Notes: generated by a model from the sequence alone, not told the origin. Positions 16,624 to 25,789 are shown, numbered from the stretch's first letter. The stretch is DNA of 64,000 nucleotides from Lentzea californiensis (GCF_024648825.1 NZ_JANBBE010000009.1:248001-312000); one strand, 5' to 3'. Numbers and translations are program-made.

Positions 16624-19194
16624 TCAGGCGATCTTGCAGGCCTTCCCGTTGATCGTGAAGGCGGTCGGGTCGGTTCCGGTGCCGGAACCGTTGAATCCGA
16701 TGTGGACCGACTTGCCCGGTCCGACCTGGCCGTTCCACGGCATGCTGGCGGCCGTCACGTCACGCCCGGTCTGGCTCCACGTCGCCGACCACCCGGCGGT
16801 GACCTTCTGGGTGCCGGGAAACGCGAACCCGAGCTTCCACGACGTCCACGCGGTCGTGCCGGTGTTGGTGATCTTCACCTGGGCCGACAGTCCGTCGTTC
16901 CACCTGCCGGCGGTGAAGCCGACCTCGCAGTCGGACTTCGGCGTGGAGGTGCCGGACTTCTCCGCGGCCCAGCCCGAGACCCAGGCGAGAGCGGAGTTCC
17001 AGTTCACCGCCACCTCGTTGACCGAGTAGGCGCCGATGTCGTCCACCCAGCACTTCTGCTGCGGGCAGCCGGCGAGCAGCCGCTGCGCCACCGGGTCCTG
17101 CAGGGCGCTGTTCGGGCCGCCGGACAGCGAACCGGGCGGCGCGATCGGCAGGGTCGGGTCGTTCTGGTTCGCCCAGAACCGGTGGTGCGCGTTGCGCATC
17201 GCCTGGTCGCCGTAACCCGCCACGTACGAGGTGCTCAGCGGGTTGCGGCCGAGGACGTAGTGCAGTGCCTCGAACACGCCGTCGCGGTACTTGGCGGCAC
17301 CGGTGAAGTCGTGGGCGAGCGCGAGCACCTGGGCGTTGTTGAGGACCGCGGAGTTCGAGCCCCAGACGTACCCGTCCACGCTGTTGTCGTACGGAGCGGC
17401 GTAGCCCATTCCCGCCATGGCGGTCAGGTGCTGGTCCGCGACGGTGGCGAACGCGGACTTGATCGCCGTGACGTCCGCCGCCGGCAGGCCGTTGGGGGCC
17501 AGGGCGAGCGTGATGTCACCGAGCGGCGCGGTGCCGCCCCAGTAGAAGCCCGCCCTGGTCAGACCGGCTGCCTTGTAGTGCGGTGAGGCCGTCACGTCGG
17601 TGCGGTAGGCGGTGTCGCCGGTGGTCGCGTACAGCTCCGACGCCGCCCAGTAGAACTCGTCGCTGACGGTGCTGTCGCTGTAGGCGCCACCGCCGGTGCC
17701 GTCGTTCGGGTCGGCGATCTTGGCCGGGTTCGCCTTCGCCGCCGCGTAGGCCTTGCGGGCCGCCGTGAGCAGCGTGGCGGAGTATGTCGCGTCGACGCCC
17801 TTCCACAGCCGGGACGCCTGCGCGGCGACGGCGGCCAGGTTCAGCGTCGCGGCCGTGCTGGTCGCGGACAGGCGGCGCGGCTGGTCGTCCAGTTCGGGAC
17901 GGGTCGGCAGGGCCGTCCAGTTCGCGTCGTGGATCTTGTGGTGCGCCATGCCGTCGGGTGCCTGCATCTTCAGCAGGAAGTCGACCTCCCAGCGCGCCTC
18001 GTCGAGCAGGTCCGGCACGCCGTTGGACTTCTCCGGGATGGCGAGCGTGCCATCGCGGAACGCCGTCGCGTCACCGACGCGGGTGGCCCGCTCGTAGGAG
18101 TTGAGCAGCTGCCAGGCCGCGATGCCGCCGTTGACCACGTACTTGCCGTGGTCGCCCGCGTCGTACCAGCCGCCGCGCACGTCGAGCGTGTAACCGCAGG
18201 CGAGGTCGGCGCGGCACGGCACGTTGTTGTCGCCCTGGTTCGGCGCGACGTTGACGTGCCCCGCGGGCCGGGAGTACTCGTCCCCGACGTACTGCGCCTC
18301 GATCGGCGTTCCACTGCGCTGGTGGTAGAAGAACGCGAGCGAGTCGTAGCGCAGCCGCTTGACCGGGTCCGCGGAGATGTCGAACGGGAAGCTGCTGTCC
18401 TCGCCGACGGACAGCGTGTAGCCGGTTCCGGCCGTGTCGAACGACGAGAAGTCGATCTGGTGCACCGGGTCGCCGGACGTGGCGTCCGCGCCCTTGGGCG
18501 TGCTCTGGCCGGTGGCGACGGCCGTGCCCGCGGAGTTCTTGAGCGTCCACGTCTGCGGCGTCGTCGCCGTGGAGACGAGGGTCGCGCGCTTGGGCAGACC
18601 CGGCACGTACCCGACCAGGTCGACCTGGACCTTCTTGGTGGGGTTGGGGTTGACGCCACCGGGCGGCTTCACGCCGCCGACCACGGAGACGTTGTCCACG
18701 CAGATCGTGTTGTCGGCGGCCTGTCCGCCCAGCTGGAACGCGACCTGACCGTTGCCCGCGTCCGGGAAGTCCAATGTGGACGTGAAGGTGAACGTGAACC
18801 GCTGCTTGGCCGGCGAGAGCGTGAACTGCTGGCTCGCGATCCCGCGGTACGGGCTCACGCTCTCGCCCGCGGCGGCCGTGATCGGCTGCGCGGTCGTGGC
18901 GTGGGCGTCGAACGAGAAGGTGTAGGACTGGCCGGTCTCGAACGGGACGCCGTTCTGGCCGATCAGGGCGTCCCACGGGTTCGTGGTGCCGCCGGTGACC
19001 GCCGCGCACAACTCGCCGCCGGTGACCCGGTTGGTCACCCCGGCGCCGCTCCACCAGGGATCGGCGGCGCCGGTGTCGAACGTGCCGTTGAGCACGCGTT
19101 CGTAGTCCGCCGCCGCAGCGGCGCCCTGGAGTGAGCTCGCTGCCAGCACCGCGAGCAGGGTCGCGGCGAGGAGACGTGGGGGTTGCGATCTCAT
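16624..19194 (-). CDS. Secreted GH9 endoglucanase: CBM4-CelD_N-GH9-CBM2
   Basis: 856 aa. A signal peptide (about 1-28) precedes a CBM4_9 (about 30-168, YERVLNGTFDTGAADPWW). A CelD_N Ig-like domain follows (about 182-275, VQVDLVGYVPGLPKRATLV). The GH9 (alpha/alpha)6 barrel spans about 280-745 and has the base pair in WYDAGDHGKYV (D345/D348), the VLGRNPLSTSYVAGYG motif, and the acid Glu E727 in SVNEVAVNWNSALAW. A C-terminal CBM2 (about 757-856, CEVGFTAGRWNDGLSAQV, ending CKIA) binds crystalline cellulose. This is the theme-B/D GH9 layout of actinomycete endoglucanases such as those of Thermobifida and Cellulomonas. A perfect CebR box lies 36 bases upstream, so induction by cellobiose is expected. 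Confidence 0.95.
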   Translation of the reverse strand: MRSQPPRLLAATLLAVLAASSLQGAAAAADYERVLNGTFDTGAADPWWSGAGVTNRVTGGELCAAVTGGTTNPWDALIGQNGVPFETGQSYTFSFDAHATTAQPITAAAGESVSPYRGIASQQFTLSPAKQRFTFTFTSTLDFPDAGNGQVAFQLGGQAADNTICVDNVSVVGGVKPPGGVNPNPTKKVQVDLVGYVPGLPKRATLVSTATTPQTWTLKNSAGTAVATGQSTPKGADATSGDPVHQIDFSSFDTAGTGYTLSVGEDSSFPFDISADPVKRLRYDSLAFFYHQRSGTPIEAQYVGDEYSRPAGHVNVAPNQGDNNVPCRADLACGYTLDVRGGWYDAGDHGKYVVNGGIAAWQLLNSYERATRVGDATAFRDGTLAIPEKSNGVPDLLDEARWEVDFLLKMQAPDGMAHHKIHDANWTALPTRPELDDQPRRLSATSTAATLNLAAVAAQASRLWKGVDATYSATLLTAARKAYAAAKANPAKIADPNDGTGGGAYSDSTVSDEFYWAASELYATTGDTAYRTDVTASPHYKAAGLTRAGFYWGGTAPLGDITLALAPNGLPAADVTAIKSAFATVADQHLTAMAGMGYAAPYDNSVDGYVWGSNSAVLNNAQVLALAHDFTGAAKYRDGVFEALHYVLGRNPLSTSYVAGYGDQAMRNAHHRFWANQNDPTLPIAPPGSLSGGPNSALQDPVAQRLLAGCPQQKCWVDDIGAYSVNEVAVNWNSALAWVSGWAAEKSGTSTPKSDCEVGFTAGRWNDGLSAQVKITNTGTTAWTSWKLGFAFPGTQKVTAGWSATWSQTGRDVTAASMPWNGQVGPGKSVHIGFNGSGTGTDPTAFTINGKACKIA

Positions 19195-19229
19195 GCTTTG
19201 AGGTTCTCCGTCCTCGTCGACGGTCGGTC

Positions 19230-19243
19230 TGGGAGCGCTCCCA
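19230..19243. promoter_or_regulatory. CebR box upstream of the GH9 gene
   Basis: TGGGAGCGCTCCCA is identical to the published actinobacterial CebR operator consensus. Here the palindrome extends to 22 bp (19226-19247). It lies 36-49 bases upstream of the cellulase ATG. Confidence 0.9.
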
Positions 19244-19369
19244 GACCGTAGGCCGAGTTCGCTGACGGCTACAAGCCCCGTTCGTTCACCGGCCCGCTTT
19301 CGACGATCGATTCGACTCGAACCGCCTGGTGTGACCGAGAAAATCCACTGTGGACAGTCGAATGACCCG

Positions 19370-20551
19370 CTACACCCCGGCGTTGAGAACAGGGCTCTCC
19401 TCGCCCGCCTCCACCGCGTACAGGCGCCGTCCCGCGTGCTCGGGCCGGATGTGCGTCCCGCCGGCCGTGGGGTGGGGGAGCAGGTGGCTCGACGCGGCGA
19501 TGGTCTTCTCGTCGAGCCGCACGCCCAGCCCGGGGCTGTCGCCGAGGACGTAGGCGCCGTCCTCGACGTGCAGGTCGAGTGAGACGCCCACCGCGGGCCG
19601 CAGGTCCTGCAGTTCGCTGACCAGGTGGTTGGGCACCGACGTGGCGCCGTGCAGCAGGCCGATCGGGCTGGTGCCGATGGGACTCACGGGCAGGTCGTGG
19701 GCGTGCGCGAGGGCGGCGACCCGGAGGAAGTGGGTGATGCCCCAGACTCCGGCGGTCTGCACGACGTCGACGGCGCCGGCCGCCATGAGCGGGCGGTGCT
19801 GCTCGAGCCCGGTCAGGTTCTCGCCGGTGGCGACGGAGGCGCGGATCCCGCGCCCGACCGCGGCGTGGCCCTCCACGTCCCAGCGCCGGACGGGCTCCTC
19901 GACCCACGTGAGGTCGAAGGTCCTTTCGAGCTCGGCGACGTAGCGGACCGCCTGCTTGCGCGTCCAGGTCTCGTTGACGTCCAGCATCAGGCCCGGCCGG
20001 GCGCCGCCGCCCGCCTCCGTCAGGACGTCCCGCACGAGGCCGAGGCGGTGCCGGTCGCGGTCGACGTCGAGGCCGCCCTTGATCTTCGCCGCGCGCAGCC
20101 CGTGATCGGCGTAGATCTGGTACGCCGCAACGAGTTCGTCGTCGGTCAGCGCGATGTCCAAGGCTGAGGCGTAGGCGGGCACGCGGCGGTCCCGGCCGCC
20201 GAGCAACCGCCACAGCGGTTCCCCTGCCGCCTGGGCCTTGATGTCCCACAACGCGCTGTCGAACGCGCCGATGGTGCCGAACACCGCACCGGCGTGCCCG
20301 GCCTTGAACATCCGGCGCAGCATCCGGTCGTACAGGGCGGTGACGCAGCGCGGGTCCTCGCCCTCGATGGCGGCGAAGACGGCCTCGATCTCCACGTGCG
20401 GGCCGAGTCCCACACCGGTGAGGCCCTCGTCGGTCTCCACGACGACGATCGGGACCCGGACGAGGCCGTCGGGGATCACGCCGTTGGCGTCGCCGACCGG
20501 ACGGCCCCAGTCCTGGACCGTCGTGAGCGTCCGGTAGCCAGTGATGCGCAT
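19370..20551 (-). CDS. Mandelate racemase/enolase-superfamily sugar-acid dehydratase-like protein
   Basis: 393 aa from ATG 20551, one base after the permease stop. The N-terminal capping domain is followed by the TIM barrel with the KxK motif (AAKIKGG), and the three metal ligands in LDVNETW (Asp), WVEEPV (Glu) and ATGENL (Glu). The usual His-Asp dyad appears lost: the place of QPD reads QTAG, and the PH motif reads SPIGTSPIG. Family enzymes dehydrate or epimerise aldonic acids by proton abstraction. With only the Lys face left, the chemistry may differ from galactonate or gluconate dehydratases. It is co-transcribed with a CUT1 importer and divergent FadR-type regulator, which fits catabolism of an imported sugar acid or oligosaccharide. 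Confidence 0.85.
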   Translation of the reverse strand: MRITGYRTLTTVQDWGRPVGDANGVIPDGLVRVPIVVVETDEGLTGVGLGPHVEIEAVFAAIEGEDPRCVTALYDRMLRRMFKAGHAGAVFGTIGAFDSALWDIKAQAAGEPLWRLLGGRDRRVPAYASALDIALTDDELVAAYQIYADHGLRAAKIKGGLDVDRDRHRLGLVRDVLTEAGGGARPGLMLDVNETWTRKQAVRYVAELERTFDLTWVEEPVRRWDVEGHAAVGRGIRASVATGENLTGLEQHRPLMAAGAVDVVQTAGVWGITHFLRVAALAHAHDLPVSPIGTSPIGLLHGATSVPNHLVSELQDLRPAVGVSLDLHVEDGAYVLGDSPGLGVRLDEKTIAASSHLLPHPTAGGTHIRPEHAGRRLYAVEAGEESPVLNAGV

Positions 20552-20552
20552 G

Positions 20553-21380
20553 TCAGCCCTTCGTGGACCCGGCGGTGACACCGTCGGCGATCTGGCGTTG
20601 CAGGAACAGGTAGACGACCAGGACGGGGACCGCGGCGATCAGCACGCCCGCCGCGAACGTGGGGATGTCGTCGGAGTACTGCCCGCGCAACGACGTGACG
20701 CCGATCATGAGCGTGCGGTGCTCCGCGGACGGCATCATCAGCAACGAGATGAGTACGTCGTTCCAGCAGAACAACGCGTTGAGCACACCGACCGACAACA
20801 GCGCGGGCGCACCTATCGGCAGCATGATCCGCCAGTAGACCCCGTAGACGGAGTTCCCGTCGATGCGCGCGGCGTCGACGATCTCCGCCGGCACGGTGGC
20901 GTAGTAGCTCGTCAGCAGGAAGATCGTGAACGGCAGGAACTGCGCCACGTACGCGAGCACCAGGCCGGGGTAGGTGTCGATGAGACCGGTGTCCGCCATG
21001 GTCCGCGCCAGCGGCACCATGATCACCTGAAACGGCACGAACAACGCCGCGAGGATCCCCAGGAAGAGCGCGGACGAGCCGCGGAACCTCAGCCGCCCCA
21101 GCGCGAAGCCCGCCATCGATCCGAACAACAGCAGCAGTGCGACCGAGCACGCCACGACGACCACGGAGTTCAGGAAGTAGCGGGACATCCCGACGCTCGT
21201 CCACGCCCTGACGACGTTGTCGAGGCTGAACGAGTCCGCCGGGGAGAACCGGTCGAGGACGTACTCACGGCGGGTCTTCATGGCGACGTTGGTGGTGAAC
21301 ACCAGCGGGTAGACCGTGGCCACGGCGAGGGCGGCCATCGGGACGGCGGCCACCCACCTGGCCGGCCGGGTGCCGGGCAT
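20553..21380 (-). CDS. CUT1 sugar ABC permease (MalG type)
   Basis: 275 aa with six predicted membrane helices. The N-terminus (VAAVPMAALAVATVYPLVFTT) and the EAA loop EIVDAARIDGNSVYGVYWRI, which docks the ATPase, are typical of MalG-like permeases. The C-terminus LQRQIADGVTAGSTKG is also family-typical. It pairs with the MalF-type permease whose stop overlaps its ATG by one base. No ATPase is encoded in the operon, so a shared MsiK-like ATPase elsewhere probably serves it. Confidence 0.93.
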   Translation of the reverse strand: MPGTRPARWVAAVPMAALAVATVYPLVFTTNVAMKTRREYVLDRFSPADSFSLDNVVRAWTSVGMSRYFLNSVVVVACSVALLLLFGSMAGFALGRLRFRGSSALFLGILAALFVPFQVIMVPLARTMADTGLIDTYPGLVLAYVAQFLPFTIFLLTSYYATVPAEIVDAARIDGNSVYGVYWRIMLPIGAPALLSVGVLNALFCWNDVLISLLMMPSAEHRTLMIGVTSLRGQYSDDIPTFAAGVLIAAVPVLVVYLFLQRQIADGVTAGSTKG

Positions 21381-22312
21381 CAGTCCTCCTTGCCGGCGGC
21401 GCGGCGCAGGATCGCGATCTGCGCCAGCCCCACCACGAGCATGATCAGGAACAGCGCGGTCGAGGCCGCGGAGGCGAGCGCGGGCTGGTTCAACCGGCCC
21501 TGCTGGATCCAGATGTAGTACTCGGGCAGGTACGTCGACCCCTCCGGCCCGCCGCTCGTCATCACGTAGAGCAGGCCGAACATCGAGGTCAGCATGCCGA
21601 TCATGGTGGTGACGAAGACGAACTGGATCGTGCGCGTGAGGCTCGGGACGATCACGTGCCGGACCGTCTGCGGGAACGACGCGCCGTCCGTCTTCGCCGC
21701 GTCGAGCAGCGACTGGTCGAGGGTGGCGAACCCGGCCAGGAAGACGACGAGCGCCATGCCGAACGTCGCCCAGACGTGCACCGCGACAACAACGAAGAAC
21801 GCCACGTCGGGATCGCCGAGCCAGTCGACTGGACCGAGTCCCAGGCCGCCGAGGAACCCGTTGAGCGGGCCGTCGAACGCCAGCAGCAGCGTGAAGATCG
21901 CGCCGACGATCACCGGCGAGAGCACCGCGGGGAAGAAGTAGACGCCGCGGTAGAGCCGGTGTCCTGGCACGCGCAGGTAGATCAGCGTGGCGAGGAGCCC
22001 CGGGATCGCCACCGCCACCGGGAGCAACAGGACGAGCAGCCCGACGTTGCGCAGGGCCGTGCGGAACAGCGGATCGGCGAACAGGGTCGCGTAGTTGTCG
22101 AGGCCGACCATCACGCCGTCGCGGTCACCGTCGCCGGTGAACGAGAAGTTGACGCCCAGCACCAACGGCCACAGGCGCAGCCCGGCGATGATCAGGACGG
22201 CCGGTGCCACGAGCGCCAGGGGAGCGAGGCGCTCGGCCCGCGAGCCGGACCGGCGCGGCCTCGCGGGCCCGGCCGGAGCCGGGCGCGCGGGGGAGAGCGT
22301 GGGTGCCGCCAC
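21380..22312 (-). CDS. CUT1 sugar ABC permease (MalF type)
   Basis: 310 aa from a GTG four bases after the binding-protein stop. An Ala/Pro/Arg-rich cytoplasmic tail precedes six helices. The EAA-like loop LDAAKTDGASFPQTVRHVIVP faces the ATPase, and YLPEYYIWIQQG near the end is common in CUT1 MalF proteins. It forms the heterodimeric channel with the MalG-type subunit for a sugar or sugar-acid-containing substrate. Confidence 0.93.
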   Translation of the reverse strand: MAAPTLSPARPAPAGPARPRRSGSRAERLAPLALVAPAVLIIAGLRLWPLVLGVNFSFTGDGDRDGVMVGLDNYATLFADPLFRTALRNVGLLVLLLPVAVAIPGLLATLIYLRVPGHRLYRGVYFFPAVLSPVIVGAIFTLLLAFDGPLNGFLGGLGLGPVDWLGDPDVAFFVVVAVHVWATFGMALVVFLAGFATLDQSLLDAAKTDGASFPQTVRHVIVPSLTRTIQFVFVTTMIGMLTSMFGLLYVMTSGGPEGSTYLPEYYIWIQQGRLNQPALASAASTALFLIMLVVGLAQIAILRRAAGKED

Positions 22313-22316
22313 GGCG

Positions 22317-23585
22317 TCAGCCGGTCTTGTCGGAGGCGGCCAGCTGCGCTACCGCGTCGTCCACTGTGGCCGATCCGCTCAGGAGTTGCTGGGAGAGACG
22401 TCCCATCAGGTCGAGGGTCTTGGACGACAGGGCGACGTGCAATGCGGGCTTGCCCGCCTCGACCTCCGCGACGATCGTCTTGACGGCGGGCCCGCCGGAG
22501 GAGACGTCGATCGTCGCGTCGGACGCGATGGCGCCGCCGTCGGCGTAGAACGCTTTCAGCGCGTCGGCGGAAGTCAGTGAGCGCACCAGGTCCGCCGCCA
22601 GCTTCGGGTCCTTGGTCCACTTCGCGACCGCGTATCCGATGCCGCCGTCGAACGGCAGGCTCGGCTTCGCCGCGGTGGTGACGACGGGCGCCCGCATCAC
22701 GCCGAGCTTCTCCGGCGTGAGGAACTCGGCGAAGTCCTTCCAGTGCCCGACGTCCGACATCAGGCCGATGACGTGGGCGGCCTTGCCGGAGTTGAAGAGC
22801 GCGAACGCGTCGTTGAACATCGCCGTGGAGTTGGCGCCGTCGGTGTTCAGGCCGGAGTCGCCGGTCTGCTTCCACAGCTCGAAGATCCGCTTGACGTCCG
22901 CCGAGGCCCAGTCGCGCTTCCCGGCGATCCAGTCGTCGTACTCCTGCGGTGTCAGGACCGACGATCCCATGGCGGACAGGAAGAACTGGATGCCGAAGCC
23001 CTCCTTGTTGCCCTGTGCCAGGCACTTCGCGCCGGTCTTCGCCGCGATCACACCGCAGTTCCGGACGAAGTCGTCCCAGGTCTTCGGCGGGGCGTCCGGG
23101 TCGAGGCCGGCCTTCCCGTAGAGGTCCTTGTTGTAGTAGACGGGATGGCCCTGCAGGGTCACGGGTGCGGCGTAGGTCTTGCCGTCCTTGGTGAACGCGT
23201 CCCAGCCGGCCAGCCGCTGCCGGTCGTCGCCGACGTAGGTGTCGATCGGGGTGAGCGCGGCGGCGCGGTCGCGGATCTGCCCGCCACCGTTGAACAGCAC
23301 GACGTCGGGACCCTTGCCGGCCTGGATGGCCGCGCCGAGCAGGGTGTAGTACTGGTCGAACGGCTGGGCTACGAACTCGACGGTCACACCGGGGTGCTTC
23401 TTCGCGAAGTCGGCCTTCGCCTTCTCCACGTAGGCGGCGGCCTCGGCGTCACCGGACTTCCAGTCCCAGACCACGAGCTTGTCGCTCGAGCCGGTCGAGG
23501 AGCCCGGCCCGGACGCGCTGCCGCATCCCGCCGTCAGCGTCAGCCCCACGACCAGGGCGGCGGACCAGAGCGTGCGCTGCTTCAT
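22317..23585 (-). CDS. CUT1 extracellular sugar-binding lipoprotein
   Basis: 422 aa. Lipobox LTAGC at about residue 16-20 followed by a Gly/Ser spacer (GSASGPGSSTGSSD). The mature protein reads as an SBP_bac_1 family binding protein (VWDWKSGDAEAAAYVEKAKADF, PVYYNKDLYGKAGLDPDAPPKTWDD, FNSGKAAHVIGLMSDVGHW). It delivers substrate to the two permeases downstream. A 15-bp palindrome lies upstream between this gene and the divergent FadR-type regulator. Confidence 0.94.
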   Translation of the reverse strand: MKQRTLWSAALVVGLTLTAGCGSASGPGSSTGSSDKLVVWDWKSGDAEAAAYVEKAKADFAKKHPGVTVEFVAQPFDQYYTLLGAAIQAGKGPDVVLFNGGGQIRDRAAALTPIDTYVGDDRQRLAGWDAFTKDGKTYAAPVTLQGHPVYYNKDLYGKAGLDPDAPPKTWDDFVRNCGVIAAKTGAKCLAQGNKEGFGIQFFLSAMGSSVLTPQEYDDWIAGKRDWASADVKRIFELWKQTGDSGLNTDGANSTAMFNDAFALFNSGKAAHVIGLMSDVGHWKDFAEFLTPEKLGVMRAPVVTTAAKPSLPFDGGIGYAVAKWTKDPKLAADLVRSLTSADALKAFYADGGAIASDATIDVSSGGPAVKTIVAEVEAGKPALHVALSSKTLDLMGRLSQQLLSGSATVDDAVAQLAASDKTG

Positions 23586-23660
23586 CGCTGGCTCACTTCT
23601 CTTCCCGAGAGGGCGCCGGGCTGCGTCGTTCCCGACGGGGTGCGGTGAACGTAAGTCGTA

Positions 23661-23675
23661 TGACGTATTACGTCA
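23661..23675. promoter_or_regulatory. FadR/GntR-type palindromic operator
   Basis: TGACGTATTACGTCA is a perfect palindrome with a single central base, 76 bases from the binding-protein ATG and 59 bases from the regulator ATG. It is AT-richer than its surroundings and in the ideal place for autoregulation of the divergon by the adjacent GntR protein. Confidence 0.7.
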
Positions 23676-23733
23676 ATCGCCCGTTCTGCAGTACCCTCGC
23701 CGCACCTGCCCGCACGACGCGACCGGAGGACCG

Positions 23734-24498
23734 ATGACCGCGTCAGGCCCGAGACCGGCCGCCGCCACCCCGAGCTGGGTGCGCAGGCCGGCGAGTCTGG
23801 CCAGCGCGGTGACCGCCGAGCTGGTGAGCCGGATCGTGCGCGGCGACCACCCCTCCGGGACGTCGCTGCCTCCCGAGCCGGCGCTGTGCGAGGCCTTCTC
23901 GGTGAGCAGGACCGTCATCCGCGAAGCGGTGAAAGTGCTGCAGGAGAAGGGTTTGGTGCAGGTGCGCCAGGGTGCGGGCACCCAGGTCACCCCGCCGTCG
24001 GCGTGGAACGTGCTCGACGAGCTCGTCCTGGGAGCCGTCGTCGCCGAGGACGAGACGCTCGCCGTGCTCGACGACCTGGTGGTGACCCGGCGCCTGCTCG
24101 AGTCGGACATGGCCCAGGCCGCTGCCCGCACCGCCGACGAGGCCACCGTCACGGCGCTGCGTGACCTCGTGGAGCTGATGGACCGCCTGACCGGTGACCC
24201 GGACGCGTACCGGGAGCAGGACCGGCTCTTCCACGACCGGATCATGCGGGCCTCCGGCAACCGCATCGCCAGGGGAGTGGTGCGCGCGCTGGAGAGCCAA
24301 GTGATCAACACCGCCCGCTACACGGGCCGCAGCGACCGAGCCCTGTGCGCCGCCTCGAACGCGGGCCACCGCCGCGTCTGCGAACGGATCGCCGCCCACG
24401 ACCCCGCCGGTGCCGCCGAGGCCATGTTCACGCACATCACCGAGGCCTGGCTGGTCCGCCGCAGCGACGTGGGGGATCCCAGCCGCCTGGAGCGGTAG
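23734..24498 (+). CDS. GntR family regulator, FadR subfamily (FCD domain)
   Basis: 254 aa from ATG 23734, chosen over longer upstream frames because GGAGGA lies four bases before it. The winged helix (about 20-85) reads AVTAELVSRIVRGDHPSGTSLPPEPAL then FSVSRTVIREAVKVLQEKGLV. The FCD ligand domain (about 100-225) has TRRLLESDMAQAAA, RLFHDRIMRASGNR and the metal-binding His positions HDRI and GHRRV. FCD regulators respond to organic and sugar acids. It is divergent from the importer/dehydratase operon, which it probably represses until the cognate acid is present. Confidence 0.93.
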   Translation: MTASGPRPAAATPSWVRRPASLASAVTAELVSRIVRGDHPSGTSLPPEPALCEAFSVSRTVIREAVKVLQEKGLVQVRQGAGTQVTPPSAWNVLDELVLGAVVAEDETLAVLDDLVVTRRLLESDMAQAAARTADEATVTALRDLVELMDRLTGDPDAYREQDRLFHDRIMRASGNRIARGVVRALESQVINTARYTGRSDRALCAASNAGHRRVCERIAAHDPAGAAEAMFTHITEAWLVRRSDVGDPSRLER

Positions 24499-24501
24499 AG
24501 G

Positions 24502-25101
24502 TCAGGCCAGGAGCCGGTCGAGGAGGTCGTGCCACCCGGCCTCCACCCGCGCCAGCGCCATGCCGTGGCCGCGGACGAGGTGGTCGGTCAGCACGACGTC
24601 CACCGACGCCAGCAGGGTGTGGGCGAGCAGGTCGGCGTCGGCGCCGGGCAGGAGCGCGCGCACCAGCACGGCCACGTGCCGGTGGCGCAACTGCCGGGCC
24701 GGGACCGAGAACCGGCGGCTCGGCGACGGTTCGGCCGCCAGGTAGAGCTCGAGGTCGGCGTGCTCGTGGCGCAGCAGGGCCGGGCCGAACGCCCTGAGCC
24801 GCGTGGCCGCGTCCGCCTCCGGTCCGAGCGGTGGTGCTCCGCTGAGGAACGACTCCTGGAACTGGCTCTCCGAACGGTCCAGCAGGGCCCGGATCAGGCC
24901 GTTGCGGTCACCGAAGCGCCGCGACACCGTGCCCTTGCCGACCCCGGCCTCCGCGGCGACCGACTCCATCGTGATCGCCGCCGCACCCCGTCGTGCCGCC
25001 AGCCGGGCGGCTGCCTCCAGCAGCAACGCCCGGTTGCGCACGGCGTCCGCGCGCAGCTGTGGCTCGGCGCCGGCGAGGGACAGGGATGTGCCGTCGATCA
25101 C
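24502..25101 (-). CDS. TetR family transcriptional regulator
   Basis: 199 aa from the GTG at 25101; an open frame continues upstream but would overlap the promoter of the divergent reductase. The N-terminal helix-turn-helix reads RALLLEAAARLAARRGAAAITMESVAAEAGVGKGTVSRRFG split over residues 20-65, and the rest is the ligand-binding helical domain with HRHVAVLVRALLPGADADLLAHTLL. Genes of this type next to a flavin reductase usually sense quinones or electrophiles and repress the reductase. Its stop lies three bases from the convergent FadR-type gene. Confidence 0.87.
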   Translation of the reverse strand: MIDGTSLSLAGAEPQLRADAVRNRALLLEAAARLAARRGAAAITMESVAAEAGVGKGTVSRRFGDRNGLIRALLDRSESQFQESFLSGAPPLGPEADAATRLRAFGPALLRHEHADLELYLAAEPSPSRRFSVPARQLRHRHVAVLVRALLPGADADLLAHTLLASVDVVLTDHLVRGHGMALARVEAGWHDLLDRLLA

Positions 25102-25187
25102 CTGGGCAGCGTATCCGGAAGATAACCGGGCCGCGTCCCGTTTAGCGTGTAGTCGTTCAAGCACACAACGCACCTGGGAGTCTCTCC

Positions 25188-25745
25188 ATGGCCGTTCGCA
25201 TCCTCACGCTCGTCGGCAGCCTTCGTTCGGGATCGCACAACCGCAGGCTTGCCGAGGCGGCGGTCCAGATCGCGCCCGAGCACGTCGAGGTCGGCCTGTT
25301 CGAGGGTCTGGACACCGTGCCGTTCTACAACGAGGACATCGACGCCGAAGGCAGCGTGCCCGCCTCCGCCGCCCGGCTGCGGGAGGCCGCCGCCGAGGCG
25401 GACGCCCTGCTCCTGGTGTCGCCCGAGTACAACGGCACGATCCCCGCCGTGCTGAAGAACGCCATCGACTGGCTGTCGCGGCCCTACGGCGCGGGCGCCC
25501 TGTCCGGCAAGCCGGTCGCCGTCGTGGGCACCGCGTTCGGCCAGTACGGCGGCGTGTGGGCGCAGGACGAGGCCCGCAAGGCCGTCAAGATCGCCGGTGG
25601 CGTGGTCGCCGAGGACCTGACGCTCTCGATCCCCGAGTCGGTGGTGCGTTTCGCCGAGCTCCACCCGGTCGACGACCCCGAGGTCACCGAGAAGCTGTCC
25701 GGAGTGGTCGAAGGCCTCGCCGCTCGCGCCGCCGCCACCGTCTGA
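25188..25745 (+). CDS. NADPH-dependent FMN reductase/quinone reductase
   Basis: 185 aa, flavodoxin-like. The phosphate-binding loop is GSLRSGSHNRRLAEAA (10-25) and the flavin-contact motif is SPEYNGTIPAVLKNAIDWLSRP (about 80-100), both hallmark features of the azoreductase/ArsH/ChrR group. It reduces FMN, quinones or azo compounds with NADPH in the cytosol and so guards against redox-cycling chemicals. It is divergent from a TetR-type gene 86 bases away, which probably controls it. Confidence 0.92.
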   Translation: MAVRILTLVGSLRSGSHNRRLAEAAVQIAPEHVEVGLFEGLDTVPFYNEDIDAEGSVPASAARLREAAAEADALLLVSPEYNGTIPAVLKNAIDWLSRPYGAGALSGKPVAVVGTAFGQYGGVWAQDEARKAVKIAGGVVAEDLTLSIPESVVRFAELHPVDDPEVTEKLSGVVEGLAARAAATV

Positions 25746-25762
25746 CCACACGACGCTGATGT

Positions 25763-25787
25763 CCCTCGGCCGCGACGCGGCCGAGGG
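25763..25787. terminator. Bidirectional hairpin between convergent genes
   Basis: CCCTCGGCCGC and GCGGCCGAGGG are perfect 11-bp arms with a GAC loop. The hairpin lies between the FMN reductase stop and the stop of the convergent small gene, so it could end transcripts from both sides. Confidence 0.75.
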
Positions 25788-25789
25788 CT

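Noticed and set aside
19300..19320. Sequence similar to 26187-26205 (TCGATTCGACTCGAACC-like) as a shared operator
   Set aside because: The match is partial, AT/CG-simple and not placed consistently to promoters; treated as chance.
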